DNA of 64,000 nucleotides from DATKDF01 sp963752045 (lineage in GTDB: Bacteria; Acidobacteriota; Vicinamibacteria; Vicinamibacterales; SCN-69-37). Shown here piece by piece: positions 31,820 through 41,152 of this stretch (position 1 is the stretch's first letter; the number at the start of each line of letters is the position of its first letter). The notes beneath the pieces were generated by a model. It was not told where the DNA came from. It saw only the letters and a list, made by a program, of their open reading frames with translations, and ran no database searches. The stretch is taken from contig CAVVWN010000012.1 in the NCBI GenBank assembly GCA_963752045.1, positions 96,005 to 160,004 of the forward strand. The letters run 5' to 3'. Made by a program: the position numbers and the translations under genes.

Positions 31820-33778
31820 ATGGCATTTCGATTCACGCTGACGGCATGTCTCGTCGCTGGAACGGTGGCGCTCTCGGCCGCGCGCATCCAGCAATCGCCC
31901 GTGTTCCGATCTGGCGTCGATCTCGTCACGGTCGACGCGACGGTCGTCGACGGCGACGGCCTTCCCATCCAGGGCCTGGGCCCGGACGACTTCACGCTGA
32001 AGGTCGACGGCCAGCCGCGACGCATCGCGTCGGTGCAGTTCGTCTCGCGCATGACGACGGCCGCGACCGAGGCGGCGGTCGACACCGTGCCCGCCTCTCG
32101 GGCCAGCTCCAACGAATCGGTGACCGACTCCCGGCTCGTGCTGGTGGCGGTCGACCAGTCCAACATCAGGCGGCTCGAAGGCCGTCTGGCCCTCAAGGCT
32201 GCCGAGCAGTTTCTCGACTCGCTCGGACCGTCCGATCGCGCCGCGGTCGTGGCCGTCAACTACGCGGGCGACATCGAGTTCACGCGCGACCGCGCCGCCA
32301 GCAAACGCAAGCTCGCCACGCTCACGGGCGAGGCCGTGCCCGCGCTGATCCAGCCGGACTACAACCTGGGGCTGGCCGAATCGATCCTCATCGCCGACGG
32401 CAACAAGGCCCGGCTCGAAGTGGCCGTCCGGCGCGAGTGCGGCGCGTCGCTCGGCCGCATCAACGCGGACAGCAGCCCCGAACGTGCCGCCGACACGCTG
32501 CCCTCGCGCGACCCGTGTCCCACGCAGCTCGAGCAGGAAGCGCGCATGACGGCCCAGCAGGTGCGCACCGAGGCCAGCCTCTCGCTCAACGCGCTCATGG
32601 ACCTCATCGCGCGCCTCAAGACGATCGACGGACCGAAGACGGTGGCGCTGCTGTCGGAGGGCCTCGTCGCCGAGCCGCAGCTCGTGGACCTGACGCTGCT
32701 CGGGGCCGCCGCCCAGGAAGCCCGGGTCAATATCTACGTGCTGCAGCTCGAGCAGCCGCTCGTCGACATCTCGACCGAGCGGATGTCGCCGACGTTGCTC
32801 GAAGACATCCAGCTTCGCGAGGACGGGCTCGCGCGGCTGGCGGGATCGTCGGGCGGCGCGCTCTTCCGGCTCGCCGGCAGCGACCCGGCGCCGTTCAGGC
32901 GCATCCTGCGCGAGCTCTCCGGGTACTACCTGCTGGCCTTCGAAGCGAACGACACGGACCGGAACGGCAAGCCGCACCGCATCGATGTCTCGCTCAGGCG
33001 CGGCGGAGCCACGCTGCGCTCCCGCGAGGCCTTCCGGTACGAGTCGGTGTCGTGGGCGCGGCGGCTCACCGAGGAGCGCATGGTGGAGCTCCTGCGGTCG
33101 TCCTCGGTCGCAACAGAGCTGCCGCTCCGGGCCGCGAGCTATTCGTTCTACGATCCGGCGTCGGGCAAAGTGCGCGTCGAGATCAGCGCAGAGACCGAGG
33201 CCAGCGAGCAGGGCGAGGCCGGCGTGCTCTTCTCCTATGTGCTACTCGACTCGAAGGGCATCGTCGCGGCCAGCCAGGCGCTCGAAACCCAGTCGCGCCG
33301 GTTCAACACGTCGGCCCAGGTCGACCCCGGCGTGTACACGCTGAAAGTGGCCGCGCTCGACCGCTTCGGCCGGGCGGGCAGCCTCCCTCGGGCCGTCCTT
33401 GCCGCCATCTCCGACGCGCCGATCCCGACGAGCGAGCTCATGGTCGCCCGGCTGCCGGCGACGCCAGACTCGGTGCTCGATCCCATCGTCGACCGCACGA
33501 GCGAGCCCAGGGTCGTCGCCTACATGGAGCTTTATCCGGAGGCCGGTCAGTCACTGCGCGACGTGGACGTCACATTCGTCGTGCGACCGGCGATGCGTCG
33601 TGAGCCCGTGCTGACGATTGTGGGCGTGCTCTCGACGCGCGGCGAGCGTCACGCCGTGGTCCGTTCGCAACTGCCGCTGCAGGATCTGGAGCCCGGACGG
33701 TACATCCTGCGTGCCGACGTTCTGAACGCCGGCACGCCCGTCAGTTACGTCGAGCGCGCGTTCACGATCGACCGCTGA
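31820..33778 (+). CDS. Exported VWFA-related acidobacterial-domain protein
   Basis: 652 aa with a signal peptide (FTLTACLVAGTVALSAARI). The segment SGVDLVTVDATVVDGDGLPI, then GPDDFTLKVDGQPRRIASV, is the standard lead-in of the VWFA-related acidobacterial domain, an abundant family in this phylum. The von Willebrand region spans about residues 95-340, with a degenerate MIDAS motif (VLVAVDQSNIRRLEG) and the helix/strand series PSDRAAVVAVNYAGDIEF. The C-terminal half is beta-rich (LSGYYLLAFEANDTDRNGKP; PGVYTLKVAALDRFGRAG; PGRYILRADVLNAG), probably Ig-like. Such proteins are thought to sit in the periplasm or on the surface and mediate protein contacts. The stop is followed by the region containing the 47-bp array. 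Confidence 0.9.
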   Translation: MAFRFTLTACLVAGTVALSAARIQQSPVFRSGVDLVTVDATVVDGDGLPIQGLGPDDFTLKVDGQPRRIASVQFVSRMTTAATEAAVDTVPASRASSNESVTDSRLVLVAVDQSNIRRLEGRLALKAAEQFLDSLGPSDRAAVVAVNYAGDIEFTRDRAASKRKLATLTGEAVPALIQPDYNLGLAESILIADGNKARLEVAVRRECGASLGRINADSSPERAADTLPSRDPCPTQLEQEARMTAQQVRTEASLSLNALMDLIARLKTIDGPKTVALLSEGLVAEPQLVDLTLLGAAAQEARVNIYVLQLEQPLVDISTERMSPTLLEDIQLREDGLARLAGSSGGALFRLAGSDPAPFRRILRELSGYYLLAFEANDTDRNGKPHRIDVSLRRGGATLRSREAFRYESVSWARRLTEERMVELLRSSSVATELPLRAASYSFYDPASGKVRVEISAETEASEQGEAGVLFSYVLLDSKGIVAASQALETQSRRFNTSAQVDPGVYTLKVAALDRFGRAGSLPRAVLAAISDAPIPTSELMVARLPATPDSVLDPIVDRTSEPRVVAYMELYPEAGQSLRDVDVTFVVRPAMRREPVLTIVGVLSTRGERHAVVRSQLPLQDLEPGRYILRADVLNAGTPVSYVERAFTIDR

Positions 33779-34100
33779 CGCTGGCTTCGAACCACCGTGG
33801 AGCACGTGGAGACATGGAGGCCGGCCGCTGCCGGTGCCGAGTCCGAGTGTGCGGCGGACGTCGCTCGGCCCGAGGGCCGAGCGGCTCACAGCCGCTCGAC
33901 CGAGGATTCCGGGTCCAGATGAGTGTGCGGCCGGACGATGCACGGCACGCTCATCCGGCCCCGGCAACCCTCGGTCGGCGACGCCCGCCTCCTTGCTCCA
34001 GCAGCTCCACGGGTGATTCCGCCTTCCAAGCGGTCCTCCGCTCCCTCCGTAGCTCTACCAGCGAATCCCAGCCATCCAGGGGTCCTCCATGGTCTCCCCG
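33779..34100. other. Spacer before the 47-bp array
   Basis: No gene is supported. It contains CCGTGGAGCACGTGGAG (near 33794), which is the reverse complement of the core of the downstream array unit, so array and spacer form a distant inverted pair. Short GC-rich frames here have no recognisable domain. Confidence 0.55.
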
Positions 34101-34624
34101 CCCCCAGGAATCCTCCACGGCCTCCACACCCTCCACGGTGCCCCCCCGTCTCAGGAATCCTCCACGGCCTCCACGCCCTCCACGGTCATCCTGCCGTCCC
34201 AGGAATCCTCCACGGCCTCCACGCCCTCCACGGTCATCCCCCGTCCCAGGAATCCTCCACGTGCTCCACGCCCTCCACGGTGATCCCCCGTCCCAGGAAT
34301 CCTCCACGTGCTCCACGCCCTCCACGGTGATCCCCCGTCCCAAGAATCCTCCACGTGCTCCACGCCCTCCACGGTGATCCCCCGTCCCAGGAATCCTCCA
34401 CGTGCTCCACGCCCTCCACGGTCATCCCCCGTCCCAGGAATCCTCCACGTCCTCCACGCCCTCCACGGTGATCCCCCGTCCCAAGAATCCTCCACGGCCT
34501 CCACGCCCTCCGCGGTCATCCTGCCGTCCCAGGAATCCTCCACGGCCTCCACGCCCTCCACGGTCATCCCCCGTCCCAGGAATCCTCCACGTGCTCCACG
34601 CCCTCCACGGTGATCCTGCCGACC
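34101..34624. repeat. 47-bp tandem array, 11 units
   Basis: The unit contains AGGAATCCTCCACG, then a variable GTGCTCC or GCCTCC, then ACGCCCTCCACGGT and ATCCCCCGTCCC. AATCCTCCAC recurs every 47 bp from 34108 to 34578. Units differ by a few substitutions (CAGG/CAAG, GTGA/GTCA), and higher-order variants such as a 94-bp alternation are suggested. A 47-bp period is not divisible by three, and the open frames through it are low-complexity. Not CRISPR: no unique spacers. Confidence 0.93.
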
Positions 34625-34662
34625 AGGACGCCTCTACTCCCTCCACGGTGCTCACAAAGAGA

Positions 34663-34692
34663 AAGGGCGGAGGGTGTGACCCCTCCGCCCTT
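34663..34692 (-). terminator. Intrinsic terminator of the TonB receptor gene
   Basis: A 12-bp perfect stem (AAGGGCGGAGGG / CCCTCCGCCCTT, loop six) lies 24 bp after the receptor stop. On the minus strand it runs into TTTCTCTTTG, a fair U-tract. Confidence 0.8.
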
Positions 34693-34715
34693 CGAGTGCG
34701 CCGCGCCTCTACGGT

Positions 34716-37700
34716 CTAGAACTCGTAGCGGAACGCGAACTGCATGCAGCGCCCGGCGCGGGCGTCGCAGGTGGCGAGCGAGCCGTCGTAGCGCCCGAAC
34801 CCGGAGCGATCCGGGAAGACGTTCAGGCTGTCGACGTCGAAGCTCACGTGGTCGGTGACGTTGAACACGTCCCAGCGGAAGCGCAGCCGGTGGTTGCCGA
34901 ACGGCAGCCGGAACGACTTGCTCAAGCTGAAATCGATGACGAAGTAACCGTCACCGCGGAACGCGTTACGATCGCCCGTCTGGCCCGGCAGCGTGTAGCT
35001 GAAGAAGTCGAGCGCGCCTTCGGGATCGATGAACACCGAGGGCCGGCCGTCGATCTTGTCGAGCACGATGCCCGTCTCCGGCTTGTTGTTCGGGTCCTTC
35101 AACGTCGCGTTGCCCTGCAGATTCCAGTTGGTCGCCCAGCAGGACCGGCAGTTGATCACGGCGAACGGAAAGCCGCTCGTCGCGCGAACGACGCCGGCCA
35201 CCGACCAGTCGCCGATGAGCGCGTTGAGCCCGTCACCGACGTTGCCTCCCCACCCGCGGCCCTGTCCGAACGGCAAGTCCCAGATTCCGCTGCCGTTGAA
35301 CTGGTGACGCACGTCGAAGTCCGAGGTCCCGTAGTTGAGCTCAGGCTCCCACGAGTTGATGAGGAACCCGGAGTAGCCGCCGGCGCCGTAGTTGCCGAAG
35401 GCGCTGCCGCGCTCGACGTTCGACCCCATGTCTTCCGACTTGGACAGGGTGTAGTTGAGGTCGAACTGGTAGCCCCGGGCGTAACGCTTCCGCAGGGTGA
35501 CGATCATCGAGTTGTAGTTCGAGCGGCCGATCGAGCTCAACGCCGCCAGCGAGTCGTACTGCTGGGCGAAGAACGAGAAGGCCCCGAACTTCGAGCACCC
35601 GGGCGAGCAGAACTGGTCGGCTCGCCAGAGCGTCGTGATGTAGTCCGGGCCGTCGTTGTTGAACCGCCGGGCGAACTGCGCGGTGGCCGACAGGCCGCCG
35701 AAGGCCGCGTCGGGGAACAGGTTCTCGAAGTACGCAATCGGTGCCAAACCGGCGTAGGCCGATGCCGGTGACCCCGCGGGAACGCCGGAGGCCTCGATGG
35801 CCCCGATGATCTGCGCGGCCGCCGAGAAGTAGTCGACACCCGAGACCGTATCCACGAGGTTGAGCGGCATCGCGATGTCGCGACGTGTCAGGAGGTCGCG
35901 CCCGAACCGGCCGACGTAGCCAACCTCGAGCGTGAAGCTCCGGCCGAGATCACGACCGACGATGAGGTTGAGCATGTGGGCGGACGGCGTCACGATCGTG
36001 TCGTCGATGCTCGACGTGATGACGCCGGCTTCGAGCGGCGGCGTCTGCGGGAATCCGCCGGCCGGCGCCTGCGGGATGGTCGTCGGCATCTGGTTGATGG
36101 CGACGAACCGGGCGCCAGGCGTCGTCTCGTATGGATCACCGAACGGGCTCGAGAGCGACGTCGACATGCCGAACGATGCGCCCCCGTCGAAGTTCGACGC
36201 GATGCCCTGTCCGATGCGGTCGAACACCTTCGAGTAGCCGCCACGCACGACCCACCGGTCGGTTGGCGTCCAGGCCACCGCGACGCGCGGCGCGAAGTTG
36301 TTCGTGTCCCAGTCGTAGAAGCCCTTGCCACCGTTGGCCGGACCGGAGAGGTCGAACGTGACGATCGGGCTCTGGTTCGACGGAATGCCGGCCTTCATGT
36401 TGGCTTCCCGCTCGTTGAACCACTCGCCCATGCTGATCGACGGCGCCACCTGCAGGCCGTTGGTCTCGTAGGGCGGCGAGCCCAGCGAGTACCGGACCCC
36501 GTAGGTGACCGTCACGTTCGACGCGGCCTGCCACGTGTCCTGGATGTAGAACTCGTACTCGTTCGACGCGTAGCGACGGGCGACGGGCGAGCCAACCGGC
36601 TGGATGTTGCCTTCCCGGTCGTAGTTGGCGCGCACCGTCGACTGCGACAGCACGCCAAGCACGTTCAGCCACGCGTCGGCATAGCCAGCGTTGAAGCTCG
36701 AGGCCACCGCCGGATAGAGCGTGCACCCGGGCGTGTCGCAGTTCGGGCCCTGCGGCCGATAGTTCCGGCCGACGCCGTCGACCCAGGACGGGTTGACCGA
36801 TGCGCTCAGGAATGACGAACTGAAGCGCTCGCTCGGGATCCGCGTAAACCGAAGGTTCGTGCCGAACTTGATCGCATGAGAGCCCTTGAGCCACGACATG
36901 TCGTTGACGAAGTTGTGGGTCGGCGTCGTGCGGTTGTTCGTGAACGTCACGGCGTCGAACGACGAGATGAACCGGAAGGTGTTGTAGTTGTCGTCGGTCT
37001 GGCCCACCGTTTCCTGGTCGATCTGCGTGAAGCCGTACCGGAAGCTGTTGACCAGGCTCGGGCCGAGCACCTCGTCCCAGCCGAAGGCCATGCCGAAGTT
37101 CTTGTAGAGCGTCTGGCTGGCCGACGGGTTGCCGGGGAACGTGGGCGCCGCGTTCGTCTCGTCGTTCTGCATGTTGAGGCGGCCGAAGATGCTCCGGTTG
37201 GTGGACGGCTTGATGTCCACGCGACCGATGAATGTCTGGAACTGGTCCTCGATCGGCGCCGCGAACAGGTAGTCCATGATGTTCTTGCCGTCGAGGCCAG
37301 GCCCGTTCGGCGACGGATACTGCTTGAAGTACTGGGAGGCCGCCAGGCTCGGGCCGATGGCCAGTGGGTCGAGCGTCGCAATCTGCGCCGGGCTCAAGCC
37401 GAACCAGCCGGCCTCGATGCCGTGCGAACCGCTGAAGCCCTGCACCGTGCCGCCCGGACAATCGGATGCCACCGCGCATCGATACTGGAGCACGCCGTCA
37501 CGGAAGCTGTCGGACGGCACGCTACGTGTCACTGGCGCTTCGCTCGATTCGTCGAGGTGCTCGTAGTTGGCGAAGAAGAACACCTTGTCGCGCCGAATCG
37601 GACCGCCGATCGACCCGCCGAAGATGTTCTTGTCGAGCTTGGGTGCCTCGCTCGGGTCGCCGGCCTCGATCTGCGCCAGCTCGAGGAAGTACTCGTTGGT

Positions 37701-38528
37701 CGAAGTCGCCGTCCGCCGCATCAGGTAATAGAGCGACCCGTCGAAGGCGTTCGTGCCGCTCTTGGTCACGAGCGACACCTGCGGCCCCGACGACCGGCCC
37801 ACATCCGAGCCGTAGTTGGTCGTGCTCACGCGGAATTCCTGCAGCGCTTCCTGCGTCACGCGCACGGCCGAGGTGAACGCCGCCTGCAGCTGCGGATCGT
37901 TGACGTCCACGCCGTCGAGCGTGACGTTCTGCTGGTCCGAGCGCGCGCCGGCCACCGAGCCGTAGCGCGGGTCCACCGTGTTCGGGTTCGTCATCGGAAT
38001 GAACACCACGCCTGGCTGCAGGCTGAGCAGCTGGACGACGTTGGCCGCTTCGATCGGCAGGTTCTTGATGGTGAACTCGTTGATGTTGTTGCCGACGGCG
38101 GCCGTCGTCGTGTTGAGCTCGGTCACGCTGCTCTCGACCGTCACGGTCTCGGCCACCGTGCTGAGCTCCATCTGCGCGTCCTGACGCGCATCGCCGCCAA
38201 CCGTGAGCACGATGCCCTCGACCACCATGGTCCGGAATCCGCTGAGCTCGAGGGTCAGGTTGTACCGGCCTGGAGGCAGCGCCGTGATCTGATATCGACC
38301 TTCGGGGTTCGAGACCACCCGACGGGTCTCACCCGTGGCGGGATTCGTAATGGTCACCGACACGCCGGGAAGGGCGAGGCCCTGCGGGTCGGACAGGCGA
38401 CCACTGATTGTCGCCGTGCTGCCCTGGGCCGAAGCCTCGCGCGGCGCGAGACCTGCCAGGACGAACAACGCCATGCACAGAACCGACAGGTGCAGGGCGT
38501 GGAGCTTCGAACGCGCGTCAAAACGCAT
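34716..38528 (-). CDS. TonB-dependent receptor with carboxypeptidase-regulatory-like domain (Oar type)
   Basis: 1270 aa, complete. The signal peptide (HLSVLCMALFVLAGLAPREA) is followed by a CarboxypepD_reg-like Ig domain (TATISGRLSDPQGLALPGVS; VVSNPEGRYQITALPPGRYN). The TonB plug comes next (LPIEAANVVQLLSLQPGV, NVTLDGVDVNDPQL, GPQVSLVTKSGTNAFDGSLY). A long 22-strand-like barrel ends in an aromatic residue (CMQFAFRYEF), as outer-membrane insertion requires. Oar-type receptors of Acidobacteriota and myxobacteria import large glycans or peptides, or act in adhesion and protein export; the substrate here is unknown. GGAGGAGG precedes the ATG by five nt. It has its own promoter (38616-38644) and terminator. 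No SusD-like partner is next to it. Confidence 0.95.
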   Translation of the reverse strand: MRFDARSKLHALHLSVLCMALFVLAGLAPREASAQGSTATISGRLSDPQGLALPGVSVTITNPATGETRRVVSNPEGRYQITALPPGRYNLTLELSGFRTMVVEGIVLTVGGDARQDAQMELSTVAETVTVESSVTELNTTTAAVGNNINEFTIKNLPIEAANVVQLLSLQPGVVFIPMTNPNTVDPRYGSVAGARSDQQNVTLDGVDVNDPQLQAAFTSAVRVTQEALQEFRVSTTNYGSDVGRSSGPQVSLVTKSGTNAFDGSLYYLMRRTATSTNEYFLELAQIEAGDPSEAPKLDKNIFGGSIGGPIRRDKVFFFANYEHLDESSEAPVTRSVPSDSFRDGVLQYRCAVASDCPGGTVQGFSGSHGIEAGWFGLSPAQIATLDPLAIGPSLAASQYFKQYPSPNGPGLDGKNIMDYLFAAPIEDQFQTFIGRVDIKPSTNRSIFGRLNMQNDETNAAPTFPGNPSASQTLYKNFGMAFGWDEVLGPSLVNSFRYGFTQIDQETVGQTDDNYNTFRFISSFDAVTFTNNRTTPTHNFVNDMSWLKGSHAIKFGTNLRFTRIPSERFSSSFLSASVNPSWVDGVGRNYRPQGPNCDTPGCTLYPAVASSFNAGYADAWLNVLGVLSQSTVRANYDREGNIQPVGSPVARRYASNEYEFYIQDTWQAASNVTVTYGVRYSLGSPPYETNGLQVAPSISMGEWFNEREANMKAGIPSNQSPIVTFDLSGPANGGKGFYDWDTNNFAPRVAVAWTPTDRWVVRGGYSKVFDRIGQGIASNFDGGASFGMSTSLSSPFGDPYETTPGARFVAINQMPTTIPQAPAGGFPQTPPLEAGVITSSIDDTIVTPSAHMLNLIVGRDLGRSFTLEVGYVGRFGRDLLTRRDIAMPLNLVDTVSGVDYFSAAAQIIGAIEASGVPAGSPASAYAGLAPIAYFENLFPDAAFGGLSATAQFARRFNNDGPDYITTLWRADQFCSPGCSKFGAFSFFAQQYDSLAALSSIGRSNYNSMIVTLRKRYARGYQFDLNYTLSKSEDMGSNVERGSAFGNYGAGGYSGFLINSWEPELNYGTSDFDVRHQFNGSGIWDLPFGQGRGWGGNVGDGLNALIGDWSVAGVVRATSGFPFAVINCRSCWATNWNLQGNATLKDPNNKPETGIVLDKIDGRPSVFIDPEGALDFFSYTLPGQTGDRNAFRGDGYFVIDFSLSKSFRLPFGNHRLRFRWDVFNVTDHVSFDVDSLNVFPDRSGFGRYDGSLATCDARAGRCMQFAFRYEF

Positions 38529-38539
38529 CAGTCCTCCTC

Positions 38540-39977
38540 CTAGATACAGCCAGTCCTCGTCCTGCGGCGCAGGAAAGACGTGCCACCACGGGTCGAGGGA
38601 CCGCTTATCGCTATGGGTTTACTCCTGTAAACGCGCCATGTCAATGGGGATTCCAGCCGCCGAGTCAGCGCCGCCAACCACCCGACAATCGCTTCCATAC
38701 CCCCCAGCAGTCGCCGACAATGCCGATCGACCACCCGATTGCCGAAGTCAGCCTGGCCGGCAAGCGCCTCGCTCTCTTCGAGCGCCGCGCCGCCATCGAA
38801 GTCCACATAGGAGAGGCGCGCCGTCAATTCCTCGGGCGGACGCCCGAAATGCGCCCCTGGCAGGATGGCCACGCCCGCCTCGTCGATCAGCCGCTCGCAG
38901 AGTTCCGGCTCGTTCGGACCCCCCGCTGAGCCAATTGCCCGGCAAGCGGCGTGAAGTCCAGAAACAGATAGAACGCCCCCGTCGGCATGTGCACGCGAAG
39001 GCCGCTCTGTCGCAGGATCGACACCGACCGGCCGGCGACAGCGGCGAGCACGCCGCGAACATGAACCAGATATCGCTCGATCTCGGCGTTCGCGCTGAAT
39101 GCCTCGACCGCCGCAAACTGGATCGGCGCCGAGACGGACGTATACGTCTCGCTCGCCACGGCGGCCATGGCCTGCTGGAGCCAGTCCAGATCGGGCGGGA
39201 AACTGAACGTCCCCAGCCGCCACCCCCCCGCCCCGCACCACTTGGACAGGCCTGAGCTGATGATCGTGCGCTCGGGATAGAAGCGCGCAATCGAGACATG
39301 CCCGCCGGAGAAGTGCGTCTGACCGTAGATCTCGTCCGACAGCACGATCAGATCGAACTCGCGCGCCACCTCCGTGAGCGCCTCCAGTTCGTCGGCGCTG
39401 TACGTGTGACCCGTGGGGTTGCTCGGGTAGTTCAGGATGAGCAGTCGCGGCCGCTGGTCGTCGCGGGCGTCCTTCAGCGAATCGCGCAGGAGCGACGGCG
39501 TGATCTTCCAGTGAGTCCTCGAACCTCGTCGGAATCAGCGAGATGCGCCGTCCGATGATCTGGGCCTGGGGCAGGTACGAGACCCAGCACGGCGAGCGCA
39601 GGATGATCTCGCCGTAATAGACGAGCTGCAGCAGGAACATCAGCTCCTTCGAGCCGGGCCCGACGAGCACGCTGCTCCGGGCGGATGTCGACCGGTCGTT
39701 GCGCTGGTGAAAACCCGCGACGGCCTCGCGCAGGGCCGGCAGGCCCTCCACCGGCAGATAGTCCTTCTCAGCCGCGGACTGGCGCAGTGCCTCGACGACG
39801 GGCCGGGAACGGGAAACGGCGACTGCCCGAGACCGAAATCGACGACCGATCGGCCTTCGCTTCGCGCACGGCGCGACAGCGGGCTTTGATGGCCAGCGTG
39901 GCCGAGTGGCCCAGGCCGCGGACGTTCAGGTTGAGGCTGACAGGTCGCCTGACGGGCGTGCCGCCGGGTGCGCTCAT
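38540..39977 (-). CDS. PLP-dependent class I/II aminotransferase (several frameshifts)
   Basis: Pieces in two or three frames join into one fold-type I aminotransferase: VSLNLNVRGLGHSATLAIKA at the start, EGLPALREAVAGFHQRND, VLVGPGSKELMFLLQLVYYG, then in another frame FDLIVLSDEIYGQTHF and TIISSGLSKWCGAGGWRLGT with the PLP-binding Lys, and finally ELCERLIDEAGVAILPGAHF and LSYVDFDGGAALEESEAL. Shifts lie near 39,870-39,790, 39,510 (one inserted T) and 38,930 (one G lost from a run of G). The in-frame stop at 38540 gives an unlikely tail overlapping a promoter; one further shift would end it near 38,641. The ATG overlaps the kamA stop (ATGA, 39974-39977). It resembles aspartate/aromatic aminotransferases; the substrate is unknown. 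Confidence 0.75.
38616..38644 (-). promoter_or_regulatory. Promoter of the TonB receptor with overlapping palindrome
   Basis: Minus strand: -35 TTGACA (38639-38644), 17-bp spacer, -10 TAAACC (38616-38621). A perfect dyad GTTTAC-N4-GTAAAC (38617-38632) covers the -10, a good place for a repressor. It lies in the apparent 3' tail of the aminotransferase frame, which supports that tail being non-coding. Confidence 0.55.
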
Positions 39978-41143
39978 TCAGGGCCCTCGCCCACCTCGAA
40001 CATCGATGGATGCTCGAACACGGGCGCGGCGTTCGGGTCGGCCGGCTCGAGCTGATCGAGCCAGTAGGCGTCGTCGTTGCGCTTGTAGATCATGAACCGG
40101 CCCCGATTCTCGGGATCGCGCGCCCGATGATAGCGCAGGTAGATGTGCCGGTCATCGACGGCCAGGATCTCGATCTTGCCGGTTTCGTGCGACATGACGA
40201 ACCGCGCGCGGCGCGCCAGCCCGGAGCCTCGCCGCATCGCCTCGCGGAAGATGTTCCAGCCGCGCACGATCGGCACCTCGTAGGGCTCGTTGCCGGCCGT
40301 GGGCCGGCCCTGGAACAGGTAATACGGCGGGCAGCCGATCCACGACAGCTTCTGGTACAGCTCGGCGAGCACGTCCGGGTCGTCGTTGACGCCCCGATGA
40401 GCGGGCACTGGTTGACGCAGATCACGCCGCTCCTGATGTACGGCGTCGATGCCGGCCACGGCCTCCGTCGGTGAGCTCGCGCGGGTGATCGAAGTGGGCC
40501 ATCAGGTAGATGCGCCGCTCGGGCTGCGAGAACCGCCGGAACGCCGCCTGCAGCGGCTTCGTCGTTCAGGATGCGGAACGGATCGAACGCCGGCATCTTC
40601 GAGCCGATGCGGATGATCCGCACGTGCGGAATCGCCCGCAGCTGCTCGAGGATCTGCGACGATCCGGCGCGTGCTCATGAGCAGCGGATCGCCGCCCGTG
40701 AGCAGGACGTTGGTCACCTCCGGGTGCGCTGCCGGATGTAGTCGAGGCCGGCCGAGACGTCCTTGGTGACCTCGTCGTTCTCGTCCATGAACAGCCGCTT
40801 GCGGAAGCAGTAGCGGCAGTAGGCGCCGCAGACCTCGTTGCAGAGCAGCAGCACCGTGTGCGGGTACTTGTGCTGCACGCCCTGCGCCACTGTGTAGCGG
40901 GCCTCGTTGCTCGCGTCCAGCGTGCCCCAGTCCGAGAGTTCCTCTTCGCGAGGGATGATGAGCTGCTTGATGGGATCGTTGGGGTCGTCCCAGTTGATCA
41001 AGTCGAGATAGTAGTCATTTGCCCTAAACACGTACCGCTTGGAGACTTCGCGCAGCCGCTCCCGCTCCGCCTGCGGGAATCTCGGCCACCTTCGTCACGT
41101 CGCGCACGTACTTCACGCGCCGAGGGGTCATCGTCTCTTCCAT
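39974..41143 (-). CDS. KamA-family radical SAM aminomutase-like enzyme (several frameshifts)
   Basis: The ATG at 41143 opens METMTPRR-like sequence (MEETMTPRRVKYVRDVTKVA). One inserted G near 41,078 shifts the frame to ANDYYLDLINWDDPNDPIKQ. The radical SAM cluster motif reads CGAYCRYCFRKRLF (CX3CX2C), then NVLLTGGDPLLMS. The C-terminal part (KLSWIGCPPYYLFQGRPTAG, EVPIVRGWNIFREAMRRGSG, FVMSHETGKIEILAVDD) matches lysine 2,3-aminomutase-type proteins; the Lys in ETGKIE is a candidate PLP ligand. Additional shifts lie between 40,390 and 40,720. KamA enzymes convert alpha- to beta-amino acids, and EpmB relatives make beta-lysine for EF-P, but no EpmA lies here. Gene order (subtilase 9 nt upstream, aminotransferase overlapping downstream) suggests a joint pathway. 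Confidence 0.78.
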
Positions 41144-41152
41144 CTACTTATC

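Noticed and set aside
34101..34624. 47-bp array as a CRISPR
   Set aside because: Units follow each other without unique spacers and no cas genes are present.
33814..34719. Several open frames across the 47-bp array encoding Pro/Ser/Thr-rich repeats
   Set aside because: The 47-bp period cycles through all frames, so any repeat lacking stops gives such frames. No start signal or domain supports a gene.
39974..41143. KamA-like gene as the EF-P lysylation enzyme EpmB
   Set aside because: No epmA or efp gene lies nearby, and the neighbours are an aminotransferase and a subtilase. It cannot be excluded but is not supported.
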